Origin: Diprion similis
Lineage: Eukaryota; Arthropoda; Insecta; Hymenoptera; Diprionidae
Reading direction: 5' to 3'
DNA: 64,000 nucleotides
Assembly: GCF_021155765.1 (NCBI RefSeq)
Contig: NC_060113.1
Span: forward strand, 10,803,001 to 10,867,000
Below the pieces are notes generated by a model. It was not told the DNA's origin and made no database searches. It saw nothing but the letters and a program-made list of their open reading frames with translations. The translations under genes and the position numbers were made by a program. Shown here piece after piece: positions 30,651-41,236 of this stretch. The first letter of the stretch is position 1. Each line of letters begins with the position of its first letter.

Positions 30651-33530
30651 TCTTCACGCGCGCGGAACTGTCAATGGCGTTGACTGCCTCTGGGTAATTG
30701 ATACCGGAGCAGAGGTAACCGTTGTTTGATCGCATCTTTTGAAATCCGATGACCAGACTGTTCCCTCTTTATGTTTGCGAACAGCCACTGGAGACCCGAC
30801 CCCGATTTTAGGAGAGGTTATCGTGCAGATTAACCTCTTTGGATGTGTCGACTCTCCGCACAAGGTTTTTGTCGCAGATATCGAGGATGAAGGTATTTTG
30901 GGTTTAGATTTCCTCACAGCTCATGATTGCGTGATTTCCACTCAGAGGAATTCTCTGCCGTCTAACAGCCGCGAAATCCCTCTCTGCTCTAAGAAAAGAA
31001 GAGTGAACTGGACTCCTCCAAAAGTACGAAAAGTGGAACTCTCTGAAGACAATCACCAAGATCTGCCCCCTCCGCATCTAGGAAATCTTTTCGAAAGATC
31101 GTCAGCCACGCTGAATTTGCAACAGGAAGAATTCTTTAAATCTGTTTTATTCAAGTACGCAGATTCTTTAGCAGTCAACAGCGGAGACAACGGGAGATGT
31201 ACGTCGGTAAAACACAAGATCGACGTCGGAAGCAATCCTCCAATTAAACAAGCTCCCCGGAGGCTCGCCCTCAACGGCAGGGAAAAAGTGAAGAAACTCG
31301 TTGAAGATATGCTGACCAACGACGTAATCGAGCCTTTTTCCAGCTTCTGGGGTTCTCCGATCGTCCTGGTCAACAAAAAGGACGGCTTCTTTTATTTGGA
31401 CGACATAATCGTCTTCGAGAAGGACTTTGAGGAAGAAGTGGACCAGCTCGAACAAGTCTTCTCCAGGTTAAAACAGGCAGGCCTGAAGATAAGTCCATAG
31501 AAATGCCATCTGTTCCAGAAAGAAGTCAGCTTCCTCCGCTGAAGGAGTGAGGGCCGATCCCTCCAAGATCGAGAAGGTCTCTGCTTGGCCGACACCGACG
31601 AACAAGGAGCAGGTTCAAAGCTTTTTGGGCCTCTGCACCTATTACAGAAGATTCGTAAAAGGTTTCGCCACGATAGCCAAGCCCCTGCATCGTCTCACAG
31701 GAATCAAGATTCCATTCGACTGGACTCCGGAATGCCAAGAAGCCTTCAAGAGATTGAAAGAAAATCTTACTTTTTCCCCGATTTTAGCCTATCCAGAGGT
31801 CGAACGTCCTTTTATTTTAGATACAGACGCCTCTTTGTCAGGGATAGGTGGAGTCTTGTCACAGATACAGGAAGGTCAAGAGAGAGTGATTAGCTATTAC
31901 AGCAGAGTCCTTAGTAAGCCTGAGAGAAACTATTGTGTTACTCGTAGAGAACTCTTAGCTGTTGTTAAAACCGTAGTCCACTTTCATCATTACTTGTACG
32001 GGAGGATATTTTTGATTAGAACAGACCATGCTTCTTTGAGGTGGTTACTTTCGTTTACATCCCTCAGGTACCTAGGTAGATAGAGAGGCTCGGACAGTAC
32101 GATTTCGAAATTCGTCATCGAGCAGGTTTACAACATGGAAACGCTGACGCTCTTTCTCGAAGGCCCTGCGAAGAAACAACAGATTGTAGGCAATGTACTC
32201 GCCTTGAAAAATACAGAGATCCTCCTCCTACAATACGAAAGATTTCTATTGGAGAAAACCTTCAAGATTGAAAAAATCTCAACATGAAGATTCTACTTTG
32301 TCTCAAGTGAAATCTTGGAAAGAAGAGGAAACTCGCCCGGACTGGCAAGAAATATCCTCAGCTGACCGCGGACTTAAAAGAGATCAAGTGGCAACTTTTG
32401 GTTCCCAGAAATCGTGTTCCAGAGATTCTTGCTCTTTACCATGATTCTCCTGCAGGTGGACACTTTGCCTCGAATAAAACTTTAGGCAGGATACGCGATC
32501 GTTATTTTTGGCCACCTTGTCGTGCTGACGTAGAAGACTGGTGTCGAAGATGTCAAGTCTGCACGTCGAAGAAAGGACCTCGAGATAAAGGACAAAGCTC
32601 TCTCCAAGTGTACAACGTGGGAGCTCCTTTCGACAGGGTAGCAATGGATATCCTCGGTCCTGTTCCTACAACCTACAGTGGGAATAAATACGCTTTAGTC
32701 ATCGCTGATTATCTCACCAAGTGGCCCGAAGTAGTTTCACTCGCCAGTCAGGAAACCTCTACCGTAGCTCAGGCGTTCGTTAAAGAGTTTATCTGTAGGC
32801 ACGGAGTACCTCTAGAAGTACATACTGACCATGGCCGAAATTTTGAATCAAGCTTAATGAAGGGGGTTACTCAGATTTTAGGGGTTAGAAAAACCTGCAC
32901 GACTCCCCTCCATCCTCAATCTGACGGCATGATAGAGCGTTTGAATCGGACTTTAGTCCAATATTTTTCGTCTTTCGTGAAACAGAATCAGAGAGATTGG
33001 GACACCTGGATTCCCTTTTTCCTCTTATCTTATAGATCTGCAATCCACGAGACAACGAAACAGACGCCAGCTTCCATGCTTACAGGGAGAAATCTTCGAC
33101 TCCCGTCAGATTTAGAGAAAGGCCCTGTTCCCGTGCAAACACAGCCCCAGACAGATTATGCCTCTGATTTACAACGGCGCCTAGAGGAAATTCATAATTT
33201 TGCAAGAGAAAGAATTTCTATGGCTTCGGATAAATTGAAAGCTCGCTACGACATACGAGCTAGAGATTTAAAATTTAATCATGGAGATTCTGTCTGGCTT
33301 TTCCAACCAAGAAGACAGAAAGGACGATGTCCGAAACTCTAACAAAACTGGGAAGGCCCTTACCAGGTGGTTAACCGGATAAACGATGTTGTTTATAGAA
33401 TCCGAAGAGGTCTTCACACAAAAACAAAGGTAGTTCACCTGGACCTGCTTGCTCCTTTCGAAGATGGACATCCATCTGAATCAAACTCACTGAGAGCTGG
33501 AACATCTGATGAGGTTAAACATTGAGAGAA
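30651..33530 (+). pseudogene. Gypsy A Pol: protease, RT with deletion, RNase H, integrase (plus copy)
   Basis: Protease begins with LWVIDTGAEVTVV (about 30692-30730) followed by a TGA. RT (30739-31500) has IVLVNKKDG directly fused to FFYLDDIIVFE: about 270 bp of the palm between these motifs are deleted, so no active RT is possible. The rest of RT and RNase H (31547-32083) has TDASLSGIGGVLSQIQ and then a stop near 32083; a gap of about 300 bp follows. Integrase (32398-33342) is open, with CRRCQVC, MDILGPV, HTDHGRNFES and LHPQSDGMIERLN. The C-terminus breaks at 33342 but continues to about 33525 in another frame. Confidence 0.9.
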
Positions 33531-33863
33531 TTGCTTCTGTCAACCGAGACGAATTTAACCTCTCCACCTGTCAAGTTATGGGAAGATCGATTTTTTCACG
33601 ACAATTGTTTTATTGAAGCTCGTTGCAAATTAGAAAATTTTCGAGACTTTGAGTCTTATTTTCTCAGAGAAAACTCTGCTTTTCTCGTTCAAGTGTTTAA
33701 ACTTGCAGTAGATCTGATAGTTTATTTGCAAGTCTTCCCAGAAACCCAGAAGAGTCGAAGATTCCTCTGTAACCGCTTAGAGCTATTCGGGAGATTCACG
33801 GACATTGGTTGGTTACTCTCAAGTTATTCAATTATTAAATTAATTAACCTAGTTGAAATCTGA
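33531..33863 (+). pseudogene. Deoxynucleoside kinase fragment of the plus Gypsy A copy
   Basis: The stretch PVKLWEDRFFHDNCFIEAR followed by ENFRDFESYFLREN and LAVDLIVYLQVFPET aligns residue by residue with the kinase in the minus copy from its PVKIMERS motif onwards. The P-loop half is missing, so the gene goes straight from integrase into the middle of the kinase. After PET another frame continues with EESKIPL and EIHGHWLV, the LID and following helix. It is a decayed copy, but it proves that the kinase belongs to the family and not to one chance insertion. Confidence 0.8.
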
Positions 33864-34271
33864 TTCAGTAGGACAAGAAATTTTATACAACTCTTTTCAT
33901 TTGAACAAGAAGCAAAAAAAAAGGGGAGAAGAGGAACACGCAATGAATAAAAAGGCATTCATAATTATGGGATGGAAATCTCGTAGATTTTTTCCCCGAT
34001 AATTCGCAGGGCCAGCTTCACCTCCTCACAGTCGGCACAACCCTCCGTACTTCTGACTGTGAGGAGGTCCTTCTTACACATCCGGCATTTGAGCAGTCTT
34101 CCCATGAATGCGCGGGTAGCTCTTCCTGGCGGAGAAAGTTCTTTTCGTCCGCACTAGAAAGCAGTAAAGAACGGTTGACGTCTCCGCTCGAGATTCCAAA
34201 ATTGAATACTGGAAAATAGCTCACCGGGTTATCCAATAGTTCTCGCATAGGAGGCCCATCTCCGAGCTCTA

Positions 34272-34462
34272 TGTTGTTATTATATATATACTCTTTATTA
34301 CATAGGAACTTCTTATTGCACACGTCTCGTCGACAACGGTCACGGACCAACTAATTAGAAATTACCGGGAACGCAAGTAGTGCGCGTCGGCGCCTTAATA
34401 CTAACTTATGCTCACGCATGCGCAGTGAGCCTATCGACGTACGATAACTTTACTTTTCAACA
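34272..34462 (-). repeat. 3' LTR of Copia element
   Basis: 191 bp, nearly identical to the LTR at 39626-39816, differing at only a handful of bases, so the insertion is recent compared with the Gypsy A copies around it. Confidence 0.92.
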
Positions 34463-36059
34463 CTCCCGCCGTTTGAGTGCGTCAAGGAGCTTATGCCTAA
34501 ACCGTTACATAGATGCTGAAATTGTTTCTTTGGAAGTGCTTTGGTAAATATATCAGCTAACTGCTGATCAGTAGGGACATATTCTACCGATATTTCCCCA
34601 CTTTCCACAGTTTCGCGAACATAGTGATGCTTAATGTCTATATGTTTAGTTCGCTTGTGGAACTCCGGATTTTTTATTAATCGGATTGCACTTTGATTGT
34701 CTATTTGTAAAACTGTAGCAGTTTCCGGTGGACACCCGAGATCGTTTAATAATTTCCTCAGCCAAATGGCCTCTTTCGCAGCCGCTGCTGCCGCGACGTA
34801 CTCTGCCTCCGTTGTGCTGAGTGTGACTAGTTTTTGTCGTTGGGACAACCACGTTACAGTCCCGTTTGATAGACAAAACGCATACCTCGTGGTAGATCTT
34901 CGCGTCTCCACGTCACTTGCAAAATCAGAGTCTGAAAACCCTTGCAACTCCGAGTTACTCCCGCCGCTTTTATACATTACCCCGACTTTCATTGTTCCGA
35001 CCAAGTACCTGTAGATTCGTTTCACCGCTTGCCAGTGGCTCTCGTTGTGATGCTTGCCGTGAAGAAAGGCTGTTCTCACATCGAACTGTGTGAGTTCCAT
35101 GTCCTGTTCAGCTACCATAGCCAATAGAACTCTTAACTGAAGGTCTCCGTGTAGTCGAGTCCCTCTTTTTGTTGAAATCCTCGGGCACAAAGTCTCACTT
35201 TGTACCGGTATACGTCGCCTGACGTGTCTCGTATGACCTTGAACACCCATTTCGAATCTATGGGCTTTCGATCAGTGTTCCTTGGTACGATCGACCAAGT
35301 CTCGTTCTGCTCGTGCGCGTCGAACTCTTCCTGAATCGCCTCGGCCCAACTTTCTGCCTCGACACTGTTCATCGCCTCCTGAAATTTGTTTGGCGGATTA
35401 TATTCAGCAAAGTCGAGCTCATACCTTACGGGTCGTCGGATGTTTGCACGGTCCCGTAGTTGTCTGTCATTGGCTGGTTGTTAATTTCTTTCAGGTTCTT
35501 CCTGAGCTTCCTGGCGTTCTTCCTCCGGTTGCTGCTCGACGGATTCTGCCACATCTTCATTTTCGTCCGCTGGGAGAATGTAGTTGAATTCTTCCCATTT
35601 TTCTGCTCCAAGTTGCGACTTCTCGTTGAATGCGACGTCTCTGGATACAGATATTTTCTTATTCTGTGGATTATACAAACGGTAATTCATCGAGTCGTTC
35701 TGATATCCAACTAAGATCAACTTTGTGGCCTTCGGATCTAATTTCTTGCGAAATTGTTTGTCGATATGCATGTACGCATCTGCTCCGAACACTCGAAAAT
35801 GAGACACATCAGGTGGTTTTCCAAACCATATCTCGTATGGTGTCTTCTCTTTACCGGTAGCCAGAACTCGGTTGAGCACGGTCACTGCTGTGCCGACTGC
35901 TTCCGCCCATAGCGATAGAGGAAGTTTCTTTGCCGTTATCATCGTGCGCGCACTCTCGATGATTGTCCTGTTGTCGCGCTCTGCTTTCCCGTTCTGCTGG
36001 GGAGTGTAAGGTGCCGTGTTTACCAGCTCGATACCACGTGCCTCGAGATATCGCTTCAT
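34450..36059 (-). pseudogene. Copia Pol, C-terminal part: integrase end, RT, RNase H
   Basis: The integrase C-terminal half (36059-35481) begins RYLEARGIELVNTAPYT and contains QQNGKAERDNRTI, with the catalytic Glu in AERDNRT. A stop at 35481 follows. RT restarts at about 35372 (AEAIQEEFDAHEQNETW, WVFKVIRDTSGDVYRYK), and the next frame (35250-34450) has QFDVRTAFLHGKH fused directly to WQAVKRIYRYLVGT: the catalytic YVDD part of RT is deleted. RNase H is complete: GFSDSDFASDV, LSTTEAEYVA, DNQSAIRLIKN. So no active RT can be made. Confidence 0.92.
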
Positions 36060-36063
36060 TTCA

Positions 36064-37738
36064 ACCTATGTGAAGCTGGCCTGCAACTTAAGATTTTTTA
36101 AATAATTAATGTACCAAAAAATTGCTCCCGATTTGCTTCTAATTGCTCCGTACTTTTTATTAATTGCTCCCGAATAGATCCGGAGAAAAACTGAAAAAAA
36201 GAAAACCGAAAAAAAACTGAAATCTAGGGATATTCTTTGAACGCGGTTTTTGGCTAAACGGAAGGGATTTGAAGGATCTTCTGTGCGGCAAAAAATTGCT
36301 CCCCGTATACAGTTAATTGCTCCACCATCAGATTTAATGAATTCGCACTCTTTATCGAAAAGAAAAAGGAAAAATGTAATGTGACCATAAAGTAGTGGGG
36401 GGTGGGCCAACTTCACAACCAACTTGAAACAAGTCTGACGAACGAAAATTAAAAAATAATAATACTAATTAATTGCTCCTGATTTGCTCCTAATTGCTCC
36501 GTAGTTTCCATTATTTGCTCCCGCATAGAGCCGGAGAAAAACAAAAAACCGAAAAGAAGAAGAATCTAGGGGAAAATGGCTGGAACGGAGTAGGAAATAG
36601 ATATTTGCGTCTATATGAATGAAATATATCAGAAAACAATTGCATTTGTATTGCTTTAATTTGCTCTACCTTTATTTCTAATTGCTCCCTCGTAATTGCA
36701 GAGTTATGAAATGATTAAGCAAGCTAGATGACGACATAACCCTACTTTTGATCGGACTCCGTTATACGGAATAAAAAAGGGACAATTGGGCATATATGCA
36801 TAAAATGAATCGAAAACGATTGCTTTGCTATTGCTTCAATTTGCTCTATCTTTATTTGTAATTGCTCCCTCGTATTCACAGAGTTATAAGATGATTAACA
36901 AGCTCGATGACGACATAACCCTACTTTTGATTGGACTCCGTTATACGGAGTAAAAAAGGGATAATTGGGCATATATGCATAAAATAAATCGAAAACGATT
37001 GCTTTTTTGTTGCTTCAATTTGCTCCACCTTGATTTTTAATTGCTCCCTCGTAATCGCAGAGTTTTAACATGATAAACAGGCTTGATGACAACATAACCC
37101 TACTTTTTGGTCAGCCTTCGTCATTAGGAGTAGAAAATAGATATTCGCGTCTATGTATAGATAAAATAAATCAGGAAATGACTGAATTTGTGTAGTTTTA
37201 ATTTGCTCCACCTTTATTTCTAATTGCTCCCTCGTAATCGCGGAGTTTTAAGATGATTCTCAAGCACGATGACAACATAACCCTACTTTTGATTACTACG
37301 GAGCAATTAGGAGCAAATCAGGAGCAATTAATTAGTATAATTATTTTTTAATTTTTGTTCGTCAGGCTTGTTTCAAGCCGGTTGTGAAGTTAGCCCACCC
37401 CCCACTACTTTATGGTCACATTGCATTTTTCCTTTTTTTTTCGATAACGAATGCGAATTCATTAAATCTGACGGTGGAGCAATTAAGTGCATACGGGGAG
37501 CAATTTTTTGCCGCACAGAAGATCCTTTAAATCCCTTCCGTTTAGCCAAAAACCGCGTTTAAAGAATTTCCCTAGATTTCAGTTTTTTTTTCGGTTTTCA
37601 TTTTTTTAGTTTTTCTCTGGATCCATGCGGGAGCAATTAATAAAAAGTACGGAGCAATTAAGAGCAAATCGGGAGCAATTTTTTGGTATATCAATTATTT
37701 CAAAAATCTTAAGTTGCAGGCCAGCTTCACGTAGGTTT
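36064..37738. mobile_element. Nonautonomous Foldback-like/MULE element in Copia integrase
   Basis: It starts ACCTATGTGAAGCTGG and ends with the inverse, ccagcttcacgtaggt, and is flanked by a perfect 9-bp duplication ttcatttca (36055-36063 and 37739-37747). The inverted arms reach several hundred bp inward (about 36064-36500 and 37290-37738). The interior has four imperfect repeats of ~230 bp marked by ttgctccctcgtaat. The end sequence ACCTRYRTGAA resembles that of the 8.5-kb Foldback-like element, which also has a 9-bp duplication, so the same transposase type may move both. No gene inside. Confidence 0.9.
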
Positions 37739-39469
37739 CATTTCACGGTTGCAATACTCTAGACCGTTGTCCGTACGTAACACCTTCATCGGCTTGCCGA
37801 ATTTGTTGTGGATCAACTTTTCGTACTTCTTGAATATGTCAAAGACATCGGATTTGTGTTTCATGAAGTGGACGTACCTGAATCCTGACGCGTCGTCCTT
37901 AAAGGTTATGCAAAATCTTGCCCTACCGATCGACTCTGTTGAGAATGGTCCGCATACGTCCGAATGTATGTATTCTCCCGGTTTTGAGGTTCTTTTTGTC
38001 TCGTTCTTCTTGAACGGCAGCCTGTGTGCTTTTCTGAAGGCACACGATTCACAGAAGAAATCGTCAATGTCCGCTAATTTCACACCGCGAATTAGCCCCT
38101 TTTGCGTCATTTCTCGCAAAACTTTATTGTTTACGTGTCCCATTCGTTCGTGCCAGACACGCAAGTTGACAGTTGACACATTTGCTTCTCTCGCAACACT
38201 TGGTTTTCTCACTTTAAAGAGCATTCGGTAAATCTGATTGTCTTGTTGCACACCGACACCGAAAACTTCACTGTCACGGTTAATTGTCACTAGTTTACCT
38301 TTGAACAACACATCGAAACCTTTTTCAGTGCATACGCCGACTGAAAACAAGTTCTTTCGAATCTTCGGAACGTAGAGCACGTTTTCAATTCGAGCTTCGC
38401 ACCATCTACCGTTTACTAGTCTATCGATAAGCACAGTGCCACTGCCGGTAACGTCACACACGCCATTGTCCCCGAGCAAGATAGACTCATCACTGCTTGG
38501 TTCAAACTCACTGTACCAGTCCCGTCGGTAAGTAATATGCCTGGACGCACCGCTGTCGGTGATCCAGACATCGCTTATGTCGACTGCTGTGAGTCTTTCT
38601 ACGACCTCACTACTCGGCGCCGTCTCCGATTTCACTTGTTGCTGTTTTTGTTCACTTGTCGAAGCGACGAACGCACACTCACGAGGGTTTTCACCGGTAT
38701 TGTCTTTGTCCCTTTTCTTTTTCCGGCACTCGCGAGCAAGATGTCCTTTCCTTTTACAATAGAAACACTCGACACTCGTATTTCTACTTTCGCGGTTTTT
38801 CTCACTGTTATTGTTTTGATTCGCGGCTAATTTTTTCTTTTTGTTCCCGCCAAGATTAACAGCGGCTAACGCTCGAGTGACGTCGTCGTCACCTTCAAGT
38901 CTTCTTTCTTCCTTCAATAATCGTTCTAATAGATTCTCAAGGGTTTGTCTTTCTTCGGGTACACTGTCCCATGCTGTCTGGAGCGCGTTGTACTTTGCCG
39001 GTAGGCTGCCAAGGACCTTCGCCATTATGGCCGTGTCTGAAACCGCTTCTCCCAGATCCTTGAGCTGAGACGCCATGTTTTTTACCCGGGAAACGTGTTG
39101 TACAACCGACTCGTTTGATTCCATGCGATGTCCGTGGAACTTTTGTAGCAGGAGCATCTTGTTCGACACTGATTTCTGCTCATGAATTCTAGCTAATTTG
39201 TCCCACATTTGCTTCGCTGTGATGCAGTCGAGCATACAGTCGAGCTGGGAATCCTCTATCGACGAGGAAACTATGCACATGGCCGTCGCGTTGTCTTTCA
39301 CCCACTTTTTGCCATCGGCTGAATCTGCGTCTGCCGGCATCACTCGCACGCTCGTTACGACGTCTTGAATCGCGTTCGCGATAAGCATTGAGTTCATTCG
39401 AAACTTCCACGCTTGAAAGTTCGAGCCATCAAACTTCTTAATGTTCTTTATCAGAGTTGACTCCGCCAT
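37739..39469 (-). CDS. Copia Gag-protease-integrase N-terminal part
   Basis: The ORF starts MAESTLIKNIKKFDGSN at 39469 (the longer frame upstream is LTR/leader). Gag core: FQAWKFRMNSMLIANA and LLQKFHGHRMESNESVVQHV; CCHC knuckle CFYCKRKGHLAREC. Protease: DVWITDSGASRHIT. Pre-integrase zinc region: VWHERMGHVNNKVL and FCESCAFRKAH. Integrase core: YIHSDVCGPF (first Asp) and LRTDNGLEYCNREM (second Asp), where the Foldback-like element cuts it at 37738. The C-terminal half continues at 36059. Apart from that insertion the frame is open over 570 residues, so it was intact until recently. Confidence 0.93.
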
Positions 39470-39625
39470 TTTCGTTCGATTATTTTCCCGTACGCGTTTT
39501 ACCGGTACACTACAATGGCGACCACGTGTCGACCAAAACAAAATTCGAGATAACCGTTTTCTCTCTATCGTTCTCTGACTTCGATAATCGGGTGTTACGC
39601 AGGCTGCTTGCCTGGGCCCATAGCC

Positions 39626-39816
39626 TGTTGTTATTATATATATACTCTTTATTACATAGGAACTTCTTATTGCACACGTCTCGTGGACAACGGTCACGGA
39701 CCAACTAACTAGAAATTACCGGGAACGCAAGTAGTGCGCTCCGGCGCCTTAATACTAACTTATGCTCACGCATGCGCAGTGAGCCTATCGACGTACGATA
39801 ACTTTACTTTTCAACA
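39626..39816 (-). repeat. 5' LTR of Copia element
   Basis: Direct repeat of 34272-34462. The transcript of the element would start here on the minus strand. Confidence 0.92.
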
Positions 39817-39990
39817 CTCTCCCTAATTCCCACTCCTCGGCCGCATTGAACAAAGCTCCAGTCTTCCAGGAAGCGTTGCCGGAACGCGGGGTTTTCCACA
39901 TCTCCATAGTGTTTTCCCACGAAAATTGGGAGACGAGAATCCCCGCGTTCACGAGCGCTGAAGCCGAGGGGGTTGACACGAAAGACATTT

Positions 39991-40941
39991 TTCTCTAGAT
40001 TTTGGTGATCCAGTCACTTGAACTAACTTTATCGTAATGATTTGTTATCTTTGGGTTGCTATTCAATTTCAGAATTGTTTTGTTTTTCATGTTTGATTTT
40101 GTTTCCTTCTAGAAGATTCTTCTTGGAATCGAGTTTTGTGTCGGATCGACTCTGATTTCTTTTAGTCTGTATGGAGTCACGATTATTATTCTTCAGGTCG
40201 TTAAGCGATTATTTGATTTTTGCATTTTTCTAATCCCTGTGTCAGTTTTTGTCAGCACATTTTCAGGTTCCCTGACACAACATCTTTCCTGTGATTCCTT
40301 TCTTCATTCCCGAGAACGACTGGTGATCGACGAGCCGGGTTTTTCTTCTCCAGATTCAGATAAGATCGTTTTTTTTCTTTTAACAGAAATAAACGTTTAG
40401 TGATTTGAAAACGATCTTTATTAATGAATCTTTCTTTAACTAAATTCTTTGAACGAATTTGGAATGTACGATCACCATTGCTCACGTCTGTCCTCCCGAT
40501 CTAGGGTGTGCTGTTTTCGGAGAAATCCCAGAACCGGCCCACCACCTTTCCTCCTCCTTTTTCCAGTGGTGGTATCATAACTCCAGGATCCCTTTTGGAC
40601 TTCCGCTCGAGTCCTTCCTGATTTCCCGGATCCTGTGACACCCTTGGATTCTTTCATGAAGAGGATTTCGTAACACTTATACACTTTACACTAACTTTTA
40701 TAACACATATTACAGAATATTGTGAAAATCTTGATTTTTGGGACTTTTGTTCGGCTATCTGCTCAAGGCTTTCTATGGTTTACCTTGAGACTGTGGGCAA
40801 ATGCCAGATGGTTAAAAAGGGAGTCTTCAAATCTTTACAGCCATAGCTCCGACTCACCTTCGAGCACCGTCTGCTAGATCAGGATCACTATTGCTTCAAT
40901 TGGTACGAGTCGGGACGACTCTTTTCCTCAGGGGGGAGTAG
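39991..40941 (+). other. 3' untranslated region of the plus Gypsy A copy
   Basis: Noncoding. Inverse of much of 25703-26640 in the minus copy, including a cttctagaag word. It ends in a purine run, cctcaggggggagtag, which is the polypurine tract before the LTR at 40942. Confidence 0.65.
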
Positions 40942-41219
40942 TGTTACAAAGGGTAAAATCACCCGTTTCACCCCCCTTTCAAATCATCTAGTGGTCGGCT
41001 TGTGACGCAAGAAGCATAAGCGTTCTCATGTTATAAAATGAATAGGGTTGCCGTGTCAACCGATATTATTGTAAAAACAGTCCTGTTTCAGATTTAAAAC
41101 GAGAAACACATACTGCCATTGAAGCAATTTTCCTCCAAATATTTTACACAACGCCTTTTATTGATTCCGTGAACTCAGCTCACGTACCCACATTATATTC
41201 GAAACGCGAGTCCGTTTCA
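40942..41219 (+). repeat. Gypsy A LTR, right end of the locus
   Basis: Starts TGTTACAAAGGGTAAAATCACC after the polypurine tract and ends gtccgtttca at 41219, followed by a (TA)n run at 41220-41236. The same (TA) context flanks the left LTR at 14210. Confidence 0.88.
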
Positions 41220-41236
41220 ATATATATATATATATA

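Larger units (their letters stand above)
34272..39816 (-). mobile_element. Ty1/Copia LTR retrotransposon inserted in Gypsy A
   Basis: Two 191-bp LTRs (34272-34462 and 39626-39816) start TGTTGTTATTATATATATAC in plus orientation and end TTTTCAACA. The flanking 5-mers are ctcta (34267-34271) and ctctc (39817-39821), a 5-bp duplication with one change. The coding strand is minus. Next to the 39626 LTR, on the minus strand, lies GGCTATGGGCCCAG, the type of initiator-Met-tRNA internal binding site known from Copia elements. Genes: gag-protease-integrase-RT-RNase H, with an insertion and a deletion. Confidence 0.93.
33965..39990 (-). pseudogene. Broken third copy of the CxxC zinc-ribbon gene, split by Copia
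   Basis: On the minus strand the ATG is near 39990 (MSFVSTPSASALVNAGIL); after a frameshift the phrase RQRFLEDWSFVQCG matches the FAEEWAKLKCG part of the other copies. At 39821/34271 the 5.5-kb Copia element interrupts exon 1. It resumes with EMGLLCENYWIT. The second part carries VFNFGISSGDV, like FHFEVSVEEI in the other copy, then after a shift KCRMCKKDLL and CADCEEVK, ending at 33965. The exon junction here has only a 16-nt GT...AG remnant, too short for an intron. It is antisense to the plus Gypsy A copy and beside its kinase, the same position as in the minus copy. Confidence 0.75.

Noticed and set aside
38537-39708. Plus-strand frames over the Copia gag/protease
   Set aside because: The minus strand has a long frame with all Copia motifs, and the plus frames are antisense shadows.
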